Of a stretch of 64,000 nucleotides of DNA, positions 15,820-24,535 are shown in pieces. The stretch is taken from NCBI RefSeq assembly GCF_007197555.1, contig NZ_CP041614.1, positions 4,270,001 through 4,334,000 of the forward strand, read 5' to 3'. The notes below the pieces were generated by a model. The model did no database searches and was not told the origin of the DNA. It saw nothing but the letters and a program-made list of their open reading frames with translations. The translations under genes were made by a program, and so were the position numbers. Within the stretch, counting starts at the first letter, position 1. The number at the start of each line of letters is the position of its first letter. The stretch is from Shewanella psychropiezotolerans (GTDB taxonomy: Bacteria > Pseudomonadota > Gammaproteobacteria > Enterobacterales > Shewanellaceae).

Positions 15820-18198
15820 CTAGAACAGGTTCGGCGATGGGGCAAGCTGCCTTGTTAAATAGTAATGATAATCAATAATAGATTGACGATACTTAACCGG
15901 TTCGGCGCCGTTGAGTGTCATAAGGTACTCAATTTTAGTCCCCCTCTTTGAGAAACGCTCAGAGCCTGAAAAGTCGCACATCATTTTCGCCGCCTTAACA
16001 TGAGGAGATGACTTAGCCGTATAATCGGCAATATCTCTACGCAGGCGCTTACTAAAGACGAGTTCTTCATCCAACTTGCCTTGCATCAGGTCATTGACCA
16101 CCTCTTGTAAGAAGGCCATCACATCTTCTTTAGAAAATAGCCGGTAATAGAGTGCCTCTTGTATACGTCTGGCAAGCGGACTCCAGTCACTGCGCACTTG
16201 CTCCATTCCTTTAAAGACGAGCTGCAATTCTCCTTCATGATTAGTAAAAGCACCTACGTATCGTTTCTTAGACCCTTCAGTAGAACCTCTCAGAGTTGGC
16301 ATAAAAAACTGCTCATAATGACATTCAAATTCCAACTCTAGATGACACGCTAAATTCATCTCTTTATCTAACTTATGTTTCCATCTAGTGTTAATCGTTT
16401 CAACTAAGCCCTTACCTATCTTATCGACATCGATATCCGTCGGATCTTTCCCCAGCCAGACAAAGGTTGAATCGGTATCGCCGTAGATGACCTGGTAGCC
16501 AAGTTCCTCAATCCAGGCTCGTGTCTGTTTCATTATCTGATGACCCCTTAGGGTAATAGAGCTAGCAAGCCTGGCATCATGGAATACACAACCACGGGAG
16601 CCTAATACGCCATAGAGAGAGTTCATAATTATCTTTATGGCCTGTGACAGCGGCGCATTCTTTTCGCTCTTCGCCTCTTCCCTATGCTCCGAGAGTGTTT
16701 TAATCAGCTCTGGTAATATGGGAGAATCCCGGCTAAATTTTGCTCCCAAGAAACCCTCAACATTATCTGCTTCAGGTTCCGACAGTCCCTTGATAAGTCC
16801 TTTAGGATCGATTAAGAAGGTTCTGATGATGGAAGGATAAAGGCTCTTAAAGTCGAGCACTAAGATATGCTTATAAAGGCCGGGGATAGAATCCATCACA
16901 TAGCCACCCGGACTCTCTAATCCTTGGCTAGTCGCCATTGCGGGGGCAACGAAACCCGCCCTGTGCAGGTGAGGCAAGTATAAGTTATTGAATGCCGCTA
17001 CCGAGGCGCCGACTCTGCCGAGCTCTAACCCGGTCAGCCTAGAACGCTCTAAAGCAAACTCAAACAACTGGGTTTTCTTGAACACATCCCACACCAAGCG
17101 GCTATCGGTTAAATTATAGTGGGCGAGCGCTGCTTTATTATGATGAAATAGCTCGGTTATCTCCTCTCCTCGATTCTCAACCCCCTTCTTACCGCTGGGC
17201 AATGCTTTGCCCTCCTCGAGCAAGGCACGTGCAACAGACTCTAATGAGAAACTATCGAATCGATAGAATGCCGCCTTTAACCAATCAATGCCGTCTAACA
17301 CAACTCTGCCGGGCAGAGAAAGAGTCTCAGGACGGTACTTATCCGGAATTTTCCAGCTCAGTTCAGCGCCTCCCCTGCCGATTGCAAGCTTGATCCCATG
17401 TAGTTTTGCTCTTCTATAAACAAGCGCCAGATCGAACGTCACCACGGCCCAACCTATGATGATGTCAGGATCATACTCTGCAAACCAATCAATTAAACTG
17501 AGGATAAGTCCTCTCTCATCAGCTACCCACTCTATATAATCAGCTTGGTCATCAGATATTGCCGATGTATCGCTGCTTATCTCACAAGGTGAGCCCACCA
17601 TGATCACTTTCTTATACTCGTCATTTGATGTCTTGCCGTAGAGGCCGACCGAGTAAAGCTCGCCCGACATACTGCATTCAAAATCGAGAGATATGGCTTG
17701 AAGTTGGATATCAACAGAGTTTTTTCTTGCTCGAGTGGCAGTAAAACTGGCCAGTCCTCCCTGCTTTTGAGGATCGAATTGACCGATAAACTCTACATCC
17801 AGCGCTATGTATCTCTCTATCAAGTATCTGTGTTCTGGACGAATATCAGTTTCAAACAGAGGAATGCCGAGATCGACAGCGCCTCTGATCACCTGTCTGA
17901 ATACTTGTGATGAGCTCGCATAAATGGCGGTGACAGGGTCGCTATTAAAGTTATTAAGCGGCAGATCCACCAGTCTTAGTTTTGCTGACTGCGGCAATGC
18001 TTGCAGACTGGGCACAGCAGATGTTGCACAGAAACACATATATTCAGCATGAGGAACTTTGACTAAAACGGGGCCATCGGTGGTTTTAATATAATAATGC
18101 AGCCAAGCCATACCCGAATGCTGCACCGTATGGCGAGAAAGAATCCGCCCCTTAACCGATGAGGTTCCACTGAGCTCTAAAGAGGGCTTTACTGACAT
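15820..18198 (-). CDS. polB: DNA polymerase II (family B)
   Basis: The product is 792 residues from the ATG at 18196-18198; a TTG fifteen bases upstream is in frame but less likely. E. coli Pol II is 783 aa. The exonuclease motif S-L-D-F-E (about 168-172) and D-P-D-I-I-I-G-W come first. Polymerase motifs D-F-K-S-L-Y-P-S-I-I-R-T-F, N-S-L-Y-G-V-L-G and Y-G-D-T-D-S-T-F-V-W follow in order, so proofreading and polymerase sites are intact. It restarts and bypasses at damaged DNA and is SOS-induced in E. coli. It is divergent from dinG, and a LexA-type box lies in the gap, 91 bases from its start, closer to dinG. Confidence 0.96.
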   Translation of the reverse strand: MSVKPSLELSGTSSVKGRILSRHTVQHSGMAWLHYYIKTTDGPVLVKVPHAEYMCFCATSAVPSLQALPQSAKLRLVDLPLNNFNSDPVTAIYASSSQVFRQVIRGAVDLGIPLFETDIRPEHRYLIERYIALDVEFIGQFDPQKQGGLASFTATRARKNSVDIQLQAISLDFECSMSGELYSVGLYGKTSNDEYKKVIMVGSPCEISSDTSAISDDQADYIEWVADERGLILSLIDWFAEYDPDIIIGWAVVTFDLALVYRRAKLHGIKLAIGRGGAELSWKIPDKYRPETLSLPGRVVLDGIDWLKAAFYRFDSFSLESVARALLEEGKALPSGKKGVENRGEEITELFHHNKAALAHYNLTDSRLVWDVFKKTQLFEFALERSRLTGLELGRVGASVAAFNNLYLPHLHRAGFVAPAMATSQGLESPGGYVMDSIPGLYKHILVLDFKSLYPSIIRTFLIDPKGLIKGLSEPEADNVEGFLGAKFSRDSPILPELIKTLSEHREEAKSEKNAPLSQAIKIIMNSLYGVLGSRGCVFHDARLASSITLRGHQIMKQTRAWIEELGYQVIYGDTDSTFVWLGKDPTDIDVDKIGKGLVETINTRWKHKLDKEMNLACHLELEFECHYEQFFMPTLRGSTEGSKKRYVGAFTNHEGELQLVFKGMEQVRSDWSPLARRIQEALYYRLFSKEDVMAFLQEVVNDLMQGKLDEELVFSKRLRRDIADYTAKSSPHVKAAKMMCDFSGSERFSKRGTKIEYLMTLNGAEPVKYRQSIIDYHYYLTRQLAPSPNLF

Positions 18199-18288
18199 AA
18201 TTTGTCTATCCAAAACAAGGACTCGATGAAAATGGGATCACATTTAACTCAATAATATAAAATTAGAGTAGTTAAGGCTATGCAATCA

Positions 18289-18304
18289 CTGTTATTATGT
18301 ACAG
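18289..18304. promoter_or_regulatory. LexA (SOS) box between polB and dinG
   Basis: The sequence CTG-TTATTATGTA-CAG has the LexA layout CTG-N10-CAG with an AT-rich core and matches the E. coli 16-mer consensus at 12 positions. It sits 26 bases before the preferred dinG start and 91 before polB. Both genes are LexA-controlled in E. coli, which supports the call. It overlaps an upstream in-frame ATG of dinG (18297), arguing that this ATG is not used. Confidence 0.75.
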
Positions 18305-18329
18305 CTCTATTTCTCTTCCATATATACCT

Positions 18330-20393
18330 ATGCTATCGGCCGACGTAAAAACACAGATCCGCTCCATATATAAAGGTATTGCAAACTCCTTGCCTGACTT
18401 TCGTCCAAGGCGTGAGCAAAACTACATAGTCGCCGAAATATCTAAGACCTTAGCCGGTGAATACGATAAAAGCAGGCGAATTATCGTGGTCGAAGCTGGC
18501 ACAGGGATAGGTAAATCATTAGCCTACATATTAGGCTCTATTCCATTGGCACTGGCCAGTAAGAAAAAAGTCTGTATCGCCACTGCGACCGTAGCCCTGC
18601 AAGAGCAGCTGTTGCACAAGGACCTGCCCTTCTTTTTACAGCAATCTGAGCTAAACTTTACCTTCGGTTTAGTCAAAGGTCGGCAACGCTATGTTTGCCT
18701 ATCTAAATTAGAGATGTTAATCGGATCCGATAACAGCACTCAGATGGCGATGTGGCAGACCAAACCCGACAACAGCCAGATAAAGCTGCTGCAGACATTA
18801 TTGAAGCAGTACCATGAAGGTAAATGGAACGGCGAGCGTGACACCTTAGTCAAACAGCTCCCCGACCACCTATGGCAGCAGATAGCTTGTGATAAACACA
18901 GCTGTCACAGACAACTCGCCAGCCACAGGAATTGTCCTTTCCATAAAGCACGTGAAGATATCGATAACTGGGATGTGTTGATCGCTAACCACAGCCTCTT
19001 GTTTGCCGATCTGGAACTAGGTGGTGGAGTCATTCTGCCCGATCCCGAAGACGTGTATTACATCATAGATGAAGCTCACCACCTGCCAATGGTTGCCAGA
19101 GACTTCTCCAGCGCACAAACCACACTCAGGGGCGCAGTCGACTGGCTGGAGAAAATAGAGAAGACCTGTAGCAAGTTACAAAACCAAATAAAGAGTAACC
19201 ACATCATAGGCCCGGCGCAGGCAATGCAGGACCATATTACCGATCTTACGGGTCAACTCACTCAGATAGCTCATTTTTGTGATAGTCAAACACACAGGTT
19301 CGACAATCCTGAGAATCGTTTACGCTTCGAGCATGGCAAGCTACCCCAGGCGCTGCTTATCCAGGCAGAGAACTTAGCCACGGTATCGACTACGGCCCTC
19401 AAGCAGTTCAATAAGATGTTAGCCTTGCTCAGTGAAGCCATAAAAGATGGCGATATTCCAAAACATCAAGCCGAACAGCTGCTCACAGAAACGGGCTTCA
19501 TGTTGCAGAAGCTGGAAAATCTCCAGAAGCTGTGGAAGATGATGGCGAAGGAAGATCACCCCAAAGGGGCTCCTATGGCACGCTGGATTGAAATATTAAC
19601 CGGTAAACAGACAGATTACCTGTTCAGTGCATCCCCCATAGAAGTCGGCTTCATGTTAGAAAAGCTACTTTGGGATAAGGCCGCAGGTGTGGTGCTTTGC
19701 AGCGCGACTTTACGAGCCTTAAATAATTTTAATCATTTCACCCATCAAGTTGGCCTGTCACTCAACGACGGTAGCCGCTTTCTAGCCATGGACTCGCCCT
19801 TCGACTTTGAACAGAATGCTACCCTGTTTCTGCCTCAGATGAACAATGAGCCTACGGACGAAAAATTCACCGAAGAACTCGCCCAGCAGATCTTAGCCCT
19901 GATTGAAGGTGAGATGGCCACCTTAGTCTTATTCGCATCTTATTGGCAGATGGAGAAGGTCGTCGATATGGTCGAGAGTAAGATCAAAACAGGCTTACTG
20001 ATCCAAGGCACTATTTCCAGACAAGAAATTTTATCGGCCCATAAGAAACGATGCGATAACGATGAACCTAGTATCATATTCGGTACAGGTAGCTTCTCTG
20101 AAGGATTAGATCTACCGGGCGATTACCTGACTAACTTGATCATCACAAAACTGCCTTTTGCGGTGCCCACCTCTCCCGTCGAACAGGCTCACGCGGAATA
20201 TATCAAGATAAAAGGCGGAAATCCCTTCATGCAGCTGACAATCCCCGATGCTTCGCGCAAATTAATACAGAGTTGTGGTAGATTACTACGCAACGAGCAA
20301 GACTATGGACGTATCACGATTTTAGATCGACGTTTAGTCACTAAACGGTATGGAAAATCACTGCTCGATGCACTCCCCCCTTCAGACGCGTAA
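18330..20393 (+). CDS. dinG: ATP-dependent DNA helicase DinG
   Basis: The product is 687 residues from the ATG at 18330, which aligns with the E. coli start (L-x-A-x-V-K-x-Q-I). An upstream in-frame ATG at 18297 lies inside the SOS box and is disfavoured, though neither has a strong ribosome site. Motifs: Walker A E-A-G-T-G-I-G-K-S-L, then D-E-A-H-H-L-P and the C-terminal helicase motifs ending S-C-G-R-L-L-R-N. Cysteines of the iron-sulfur domain are seen at R-Y-V-C and in C-D-K-H-S-C-H...N-C-P-F-H. It is a 5'-3' XPD-type helicase that removes R-loops and D-loops in the DNA-damage response. Confidence 0.93.
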   Translation: MLSADVKTQIRSIYKGIANSLPDFRPRREQNYIVAEISKTLAGEYDKSRRIIVVEAGTGIGKSLAYILGSIPLALASKKKVCIATATVALQEQLLHKDLPFFLQQSELNFTFGLVKGRQRYVCLSKLEMLIGSDNSTQMAMWQTKPDNSQIKLLQTLLKQYHEGKWNGERDTLVKQLPDHLWQQIACDKHSCHRQLASHRNCPFHKAREDIDNWDVLIANHSLLFADLELGGGVILPDPEDVYYIIDEAHHLPMVARDFSSAQTTLRGAVDWLEKIEKTCSKLQNQIKSNHIIGPAQAMQDHITDLTGQLTQIAHFCDSQTHRFDNPENRLRFEHGKLPQALLIQAENLATVSTTALKQFNKMLALLSEAIKDGDIPKHQAEQLLTETGFMLQKLENLQKLWKMMAKEDHPKGAPMARWIEILTGKQTDYLFSASPIEVGFMLEKLLWDKAAGVVLCSATLRALNNFNHFTHQVGLSLNDGSRFLAMDSPFDFEQNATLFLPQMNNEPTDEKFTEELAQQILALIEGEMATLVLFASYWQMEKVVDMVESKIKTGLLIQGTISRQEILSAHKKRCDNDEPSIIFGTGSFSEGLDLPGDYLTNLIITKLPFAVPTSPVEQAHAEYIKIKGGNPFMQLTIPDASRKLIQSCGRLLRNEQDYGRITILDRRLVTKRYGKSLLDALPPSDA

Positions 20394-20410
20394 TTGAGTA
20401 GGATTTTTTT

Positions 20411-21184
20411 TTGGATTTACTGTTTGAACCCAGCACTTGGGCCATTCTAGCCGGGATCGGTTTACTCGCAGGTTTTATCGACGCCATCGCGGGAGGTGGA
20501 GGTTTACTCTCTATTCCGGCCCTTCTCGCTTTGGGCATCAATCCTCATACGGCACTGGGCACCAATAAATTAGCCGCATGCTTTGGGTCTTCTACGGCTG
20601 CCTATACCTATTATAAACAAAACCTATTCACGCCTCAGTTGTGGTACTACACCTTTATAGCCACTTTTTTCGGCGCGATAGCTGGCACCTTCATCGTCTC
20701 TCTTATCGATAGCCGTTGGTTAGAAAAACTGCTACCACTGATGATCATGATTATTGCGATTTACACGCTACTCAAACCCAATGCCATGGGCTGCAATACA
20801 TTCACACCACTTAAGCAACCAGCGTCTAAAATTAAGCAATGGCTCCAAGGCTTTCCACTTGGATTTTATGATGGCTTCGCCGGGCCTGGTACAGGCGCAT
20901 TCTGGACTATAACCAGTACCACTTACCATAAGCTGCCGCTTCTTCACAGCTGTGGCTTAGCCAGGGCAATGACATTCACCAGTAATCTCACCTCTTTAGT
21001 GATCTTTCTCACACTTGGGCAAGTGAATGTCATTATCGGTCTTTCAATGGGTCTATGTATGATGCTAGGTTCCTTTATCGGTGCAAGAACGGCGATAAAA
21101 TTCGGCGTCCAGTTTATCAGACCCGCATTTATCACTCTGGTATTGTTGATCGCGGCAAAGTTAGCTTGGGATGCATGGGTCTAA
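20411..21184 (+). CDS. yfcA: TauE/SafE (TSUP) family membrane permease, YfcA-like
   Basis: A 257-residue integral membrane protein with about eight hydrophobic segments. It starts at TTG (20411), which is supported by AGGA seven bases upstream and by the normal N terminus A-G-F-I-D-A-I-A-G-G-G-G-L-L-S-I-P-A-L. The second half-repeat reads G-F-Y-D-G-F-A-G-P-G-T-G-A-F-W, both signatures of the YfcA branch. Members export or import sulfur-containing anions such as sulfite or sulfoacetate; the substrate here is not known. It begins 17 bases after dinG and runs into priC with a 2-base gap, so these may form one transcript. Confidence 0.88.
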   Translation: MDLLFEPSTWAILAGIGLLAGFIDAIAGGGGLLSIPALLALGINPHTALGTNKLAACFGSSTAAYTYYKQNLFTPQLWYYTFIATFFGAIAGTFIVSLIDSRWLEKLLPLMIMIIAIYTLLKPNAMGCNTFTPLKQPASKIKQWLQGFPLGFYDGFAGPGTGAFWTITSTTYHKLPLLHSCGLARAMTFTSNLTSLVIFLTLGQVNVIIGLSMGLCMMLGSFIGARTAIKFGVQFIRPAFITLVLLIAAKLAWDAWV

Positions 21185-21186
21185 CT

Positions 21187-21861
21187 ATGAATACGAATGA
21201 ACTCCTAAGGCAGTTATCAGTCCAATTGAAGCAGCTAGAGCAGGACGTGCTTCAACACGATGCTAATTTGCCCAAGAGAGAGCAGAAACTGCTTAGAGAT
21301 ACCGACAGATTTAACGACCAACTCTTTATCCAATCCGGCGCTAAGCTTGCGCCCTGTATAGAACAGATAAACAAGAGTATTAAGCAGCTAGGTCAGCTGA
21401 TAAAAGGTAACATATCTACCCATACCATAGCCTTGAGCTGTGAACGTATCCAAGATAGGTTTACCGCCGTAAGAAGAGCGCTAAATACCACCTCATTAGG
21501 GGCCAATTCGGCATCGCAGCAAAGAGCTTTTCGAGTCGCCCAAGCAAAGAGGCGTAGAAATAAGTCCCACGATGAGAGCGGCTTCAATTGGATCGCCGCC
21601 GGAGTCATGCATAATAGTCACCAACTGTATGCAGAGCTCAACAAACATCTCAATTGGGTGAGTAAATTTGAACAGAAAATCCTCATTTTGCAATCACAAC
21701 TGAATAACTGTCATAGTGCTGACAAAATCCAGATGCAAAATGAGATCCTGTTGGTTCATCGACGACTAGGAAAGTGTCGACAAGCCATCAGCTATATAGA
21801 AGATCGCATTCAAGCGTTTGAGCGTCCATTCTCTCAAAACTATAAGCCTTTTAATCGTTAA
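21187..21861 (+). CDS. priC: Primosomal replication protein N'' (PriC family)
   Basis: The product is 224 residues from the ATG at 21187. A longer in-frame reading starts at 21055 inside the permease gene and is rejected as overlap. The protein is helical and basic, with L-L-R-Q-L-S-V-Q-L-K-Q-L-E at its start and a heptad-rich middle. PriC is an accessory factor that reloads DnaB at stalled forks; E. coli PriC is about 175 aa, so this one is somewhat long. The neighbours (polB, dinG) also act at stalled forks. The family call rests on overall pattern and context. Confidence 0.7.
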   Translation: MNTNELLRQLSVQLKQLEQDVLQHDANLPKREQKLLRDTDRFNDQLFIQSGAKLAPCIEQINKSIKQLGQLIKGNISTHTIALSCERIQDRFTAVRRALNTTSLGANSASQQRAFRVAQAKRRRNKSHDESGFNWIAAGVMHNSHQLYAELNKHLNWVSKFEQKILILQSQLNNCHSADKIQMQNEILLVHRRLGKCRQAISYIEDRIQAFERPFSQNYKPFNR

Positions 21862-21870
21862 GGAGCAACA

Positions 21871-22569
21871 ATGAAGTCACTCATGTCTATCACCGCAATC
21901 TTGGCTCTGCTGGGTTCATCTTCGGCCCTGGCAGCTAATTTGAATATCCCAATGTCATTTGAATATCTGGCCATCGACGGTAAGAAAGTCGAAAGCAGTT
22001 TATTCAGCCATAAATCAGATCTTGAATTAGGCCAGGGCACACACAAGATTGCGATCCGTTACCATGATATGGTTCAAGATGATTTCAGTGACAGTGAAAG
22101 CTTTATCAAGTCATCTCCCTTCATCGTTACCCTTGCAGTTGATGGCGACTATGAGTACACATTGAAGCCCGCCGATGGCGACATCGTAAAACAACCTAAG
22201 TCTTTCGCTAAATCTCCGCAGGTGGTGATCACCCGCACTGACAAGGGGACTGTAAATTATAAGGTCCTTCAAACAGACTTCACCGAAGACTCCTTCGTGA
22301 CTAGCCTATTTGGTGGCGGAAATAAACAAGACATTGCAGCGATAACGACTGCTGCTACTGGTGGAGCTGTGATTGCAGCCTCGGCAAGTTCGACACCGAC
22401 GGCTCCAGTCAGTATCCCGGCCCCAATTGATGCTATGCCAATGGTTCCGGCTGCAGGGAATAAAGCCGATAAAGGCGAGCATGCCCAACAGATGTTGCAG
22501 TACTGGTGGCTTCATGCCGATGATAAGACCCGTAAAGAGTTTATGGGTTGGGCCATTCAGCAGCTATAA
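21871..22569 (+). CDS. DUF2057 family secreted protein (YccT-like)
   Basis: A 232-residue protein with a signal peptide (cleavage near A-L-A-A-N, about residue 21). The DUF2057 region shows [11 protein letters not shown] and [14 protein letters not shown] low-complexity Ala/Pro/Ser linker (about 165-195) leads to a small C-terminal helical part, [16 protein letters not shown]. It is predicted to be periplasmic or surface-associated. The function of the family is poorly known. A good ribosome site (AAGGAG) lies before the ATG, and it follows priC by nine bases. Confidence 0.8.
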   Translation: MKSLMSITAILALLGSSSALAANLNIPMSFEYLAIDGKKVESSLFSHKSDLELGQGTHKIAIRYHDMVQDDFSDSESFIKSSPFIVTLAVDGDYEYTLKPADGDIVKQPKSFAKSPQVVITRTDKGTVNYKVLQTDFTEDSFVTSLFGGGNKQDIAAITTAATGGAVIAASASSTPTAPVSIPAPIDAMPMVPAAGNKADKGEHAQQMLQYWWLHADDKTRKEFMGWAIQQL

Positions 22570-22597
22570 ATACAGCCTCCATCTCGCTTAAAAGCCA

Positions 22598-22626
22598 AAC
22601 GCCAGCATAACTTGCTGGCGTTTTTG
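22598..22626 (+). terminator. Rho-independent terminator after the DUF2057 gene
   Basis: ACGCCAGC-ataact-GCTGGCGT is followed by TTTTT. It closes the dinG-yfcA-priC-DUF2057 stretch. Confidence 0.88.
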
Positions 22627-22778
22627 TATCCGGATTTAGTAGAGGTGAGAGGCATTAATGCCGAATTAGCGCTAAAGTTATCTTTGAAGATATTGCACTT
22701 TTCTATTGCCGCTATATAAATATGATTGCAAACTGAACTATCTTTCTTATTAGACACTAACTGTCACGGAGCATCTGT

Positions 22779-23048
22779 ATGCAATTAGAAATTCGAAACT
22801 ATTACGAAGTCCTTCTTATGGAACTCTTGTCCGATGAAGGATTACTCGATGAATTACCGGAAGACTACCTGGCAGATCTTTGTTGTGTCACTCTAAACCA
22901 GCTCCCGGTTCGCTATATACGGCATCTGGTCGATACCTATTTTTTTGAGGATTACAGTGAGCTGTCCGAAATGAGATCTGAAATCCAAACCGCATTGGAG
23001 AAATCGAGAGCATTTCTCAAGGCTAACTTGCATAAGAAAAACAGCTGA
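22779..23048 (+). CDS. ComFB-like (late competence development ComFB family) protein
   Basis: An 89-residue protein: R-N-Y-Y-E-V-L-L-M-E-L-L near the start, then A-D-L-C-C-V-T-L-N-Q-L-P-V-R-Y-I-R-H. This matches the ComFB pattern (N-Y-x-E...C-x-x-x-x-L-N-x-L-P-P-R-Y). Family members have a Cys pair, and some bind cyclic dinucleotides; a regulatory role is possible but unproven here. It is monocistronic, with a promoter in the 150 bases after the previous terminator. Confidence 0.72.
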   Translation: MQLEIRNYYEVLLMELLSDEGLLDELPEDYLADLCCVTLNQLPVRYIRHLVDTYFFEDYSELSEMRSEIQTALEKSRAFLKANLHKKNS

Positions 23049-23103
23049 AAATAATGGTTAGTCACTGAAGAAGTATTTTGAAATAGAAAAGGATGAACTA
23101 GGG

Positions 23104-23178
23104 GAGATTGGAGGTTCCCCTAGAGCCACACATCAGTACATTAGCCACATGAGTCACTTGCAGTGCTCCCTTGCATCT
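23104..23178 (-). pseudogene. Decayed partial copy of the SRP RNA gene
   Basis: The 23104-23130 stretch (GAGATTGGAGGTTCCCCTAG and onward) repeats the 3' portion of the SRP RNA gene at 23561-23590 almost base for base. It then diverges but keeps ACATGAGTCACTTGC and GCTCCCTT of the conserved domain before losing similarity. The hairpin tip and 5' arm are absent, so it cannot work as SRP RNA. Confidence 0.7.
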
Positions 23179-23400
23179 TCTTATAAAGTTGACCAATACT
23201 TGCAGTGACTTACGAGCAGCTTAAAATCTGTCTTTGGTGGCTAATGACTTTCTCAGCTCGCGCTTGCCAATACTAGAACGCAGAATTTCAGGTACGACTA
23301 TACGCGCATACCATAACCAGATTGGAGCAAATAAGGAGAGTTTGTACTGAACTGATTCTCACGAAATGTACCACCAGAGGTGATTATGACGTAAGTTATT

Positions 23401-23556
23401 GATGTATAGGATATTGATGTATAGGATATTGATGTATAGGATATTGATGTATAGGATATTGATGTATAGGATATTGATGTATAGAATATTGATGTATAGA
23501 ATATTGATGTATAGAATATTGATGTATAGAATATTGATGTATAGGATATTGATGTA
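23401..23556. repeat. 15-bp tandem repeat, ten copies
   Basis: Ten perfect or near-perfect copies of GATGTATAGGATATT run from 23401 to 23550, with a six-base partial copy after. Copies six to nine have A in place of G at position ten; all others are identical. The array lies between the intact SRP RNA gene and its decayed copy. The pseudo-protein it would encode (repeated H-Q-Y-P-I) is an artefact. Confidence 0.95.
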
Positions 23557-23565
23557 CTAAGAGAT

Positions 23566-23667
23566 TGGAGGTTCCCCTAGAGCCACACCCCGGCACATGA
23601 GTCACTTGCTGCGGTTGCTCCCTTCCAGGCCTGGCCGAGTTCACAAGTTATCATTGCGAGGGGACCC
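23566..23667 (-). ncRNA. ffs: Signal recognition particle RNA (4.5S-type, bacterial small SRP)
   Basis: On the minus strand the conserved domain IV is clear: GGCCAGGCCTGGAAGGGAGC followed by AACCGCAGC, then ATGTGCCGGGGTG. The ends pair as GGTCCCCT (5') with AGGGGAACC (3'), giving a rod about 100 nt long, the size of bacterial 4.5S RNA. It binds Ffh to target membrane proteins. The precise ends are set by the pairing and may be off by a few bases. A 15-bp tandem array lies just beyond the 3' end. Confidence 0.92.
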
Positions 23668-23819
23668 TAAGGTCACCATTGCTTTCTTTGAGTAAAATAC
23701 CTCAGAGAACGGCGAGCATTATCTACTAAGCCCGCCGAGCAATCAAGTCCTAAACAGCAACTATCGTCTTGTTGACTGCTGACTGCTGTTTCTATAAACA
23801 GATAGTCTATAGATCTGAG

Positions 23820-24137
23820 CTATAAGCTTAGAAATACCCTATTTTTCTCAACAAGCTTAGGCCCGATACCCTTCACATTTGAAAGATCACCGATCACCTT
23901 AAACTTGCCGTTAGTCTCTCTATATTCGACAATCGCTTTCGCTTTTGATTCACCTATTCCCTTAAGTAAAACCAATTCCTCTATTGAAGATGTGTTGATA
24001 TTGACATTAAGCTGTTGAACTTGGCGTGCATTTTCATTTTGATGGGTCGTTTTCGATTGGCTAGAAACCTCACCAGCGTAGACGCTGAGTGAAAAAATTG
24101 CAGCCATAAGTGTCGCAGATACGAGTGTGCTTTTCAT
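23820..24137 (-). CDS. ComEA-like helix-hairpin-helix DNA-binding protein
   Basis: A 105-residue protein with a signal peptide (cleavage near V-Y-A-G, about residue 22). A polar linker is followed by a C-terminal pair of helix-hairpin-helix motifs: V-N-I-N-T-S-S-I-E-E-L-V-L-L-K-G-I-G-E-S-K-A (about 45-66) and L-S-N-V-K-G-I-G-P-K-L-V-E-K-N. It is the small exported ComEA type. In competent gammaproteobacteria such proteins bind incoming DNA in the periplasm; a role in DNA uptake is therefore inferred. It is monocistronic. Confidence 0.85.
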   Translation of the reverse strand: MKSTLVSATLMAAIFSLSVYAGEVSSQSKTTHQNENARQVQQLNVNINTSSIEELVLLKGIGESKAKAIVEYRETNGKFKVIGDLSNVKGIGPKLVEKNRVFLSL

Positions 24138-24535
24138 AGTAACTCCATGTTGAGTATTATTCCGTTAATATGCAGCCGTTAATCCATTTATCCCTAGCCA
24201 CTCATTAAATGTAGATCAAGCCCTCACTTCTTGCCATTTTTAGATCTAACGGCAACCCAAAAGAAGTTAAACCGGACGGGTGTCACAGTTTTTAGTTTTG
24301 GAAATTTTCATTTTGACAAGCTTTTAAGAAGGTGAGTGCAAATTTGAAATTCAATCACATATTTTTTCGATCAGAGCGCCGTAAGACTTGTCACACAAAT
24401 GGCTAAAACACCATACCTGTCACTCAATCATTTCTACTTGAATGTAACAAAGATACACCTCAAATTATTATGCCGAAGTCCTCGTCTAGGTTAGTGTGTG
24501 CTAAATATAATAATGAGAAAGAAGGTCGAACTTAG
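24138..24535. other. Intergenic region between comEA-like and DASS transporter genes
   Basis: The two flanking genes point away from each other, so these 398 bases must carry both promoters. I see no coding potential, no strong dyad and no confident regulator site. The last 25 bases before 24536 contain the purine-rich GAGAAAGAAGG that likely serves as ribosome site for the transporter. Confidence 0.5.

Noticed and set aside
18297..18329. Upstream dinG start at 18297
   Set aside because: The ATG lies within the LexA box, and the added residues are not found in the E. coli protein.
23401..23556. CRISPR array
   Set aside because: Units are directly adjacent with no spacers and no cas genes are nearby.
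23396..23644. Reading frame encoding repeated H-Q-Y-P-I units on the minus strand
   Set aside because: It is made by the 15-bp tandem array and the SRP RNA gene. It has no ribosome site and runs through a structural RNA.
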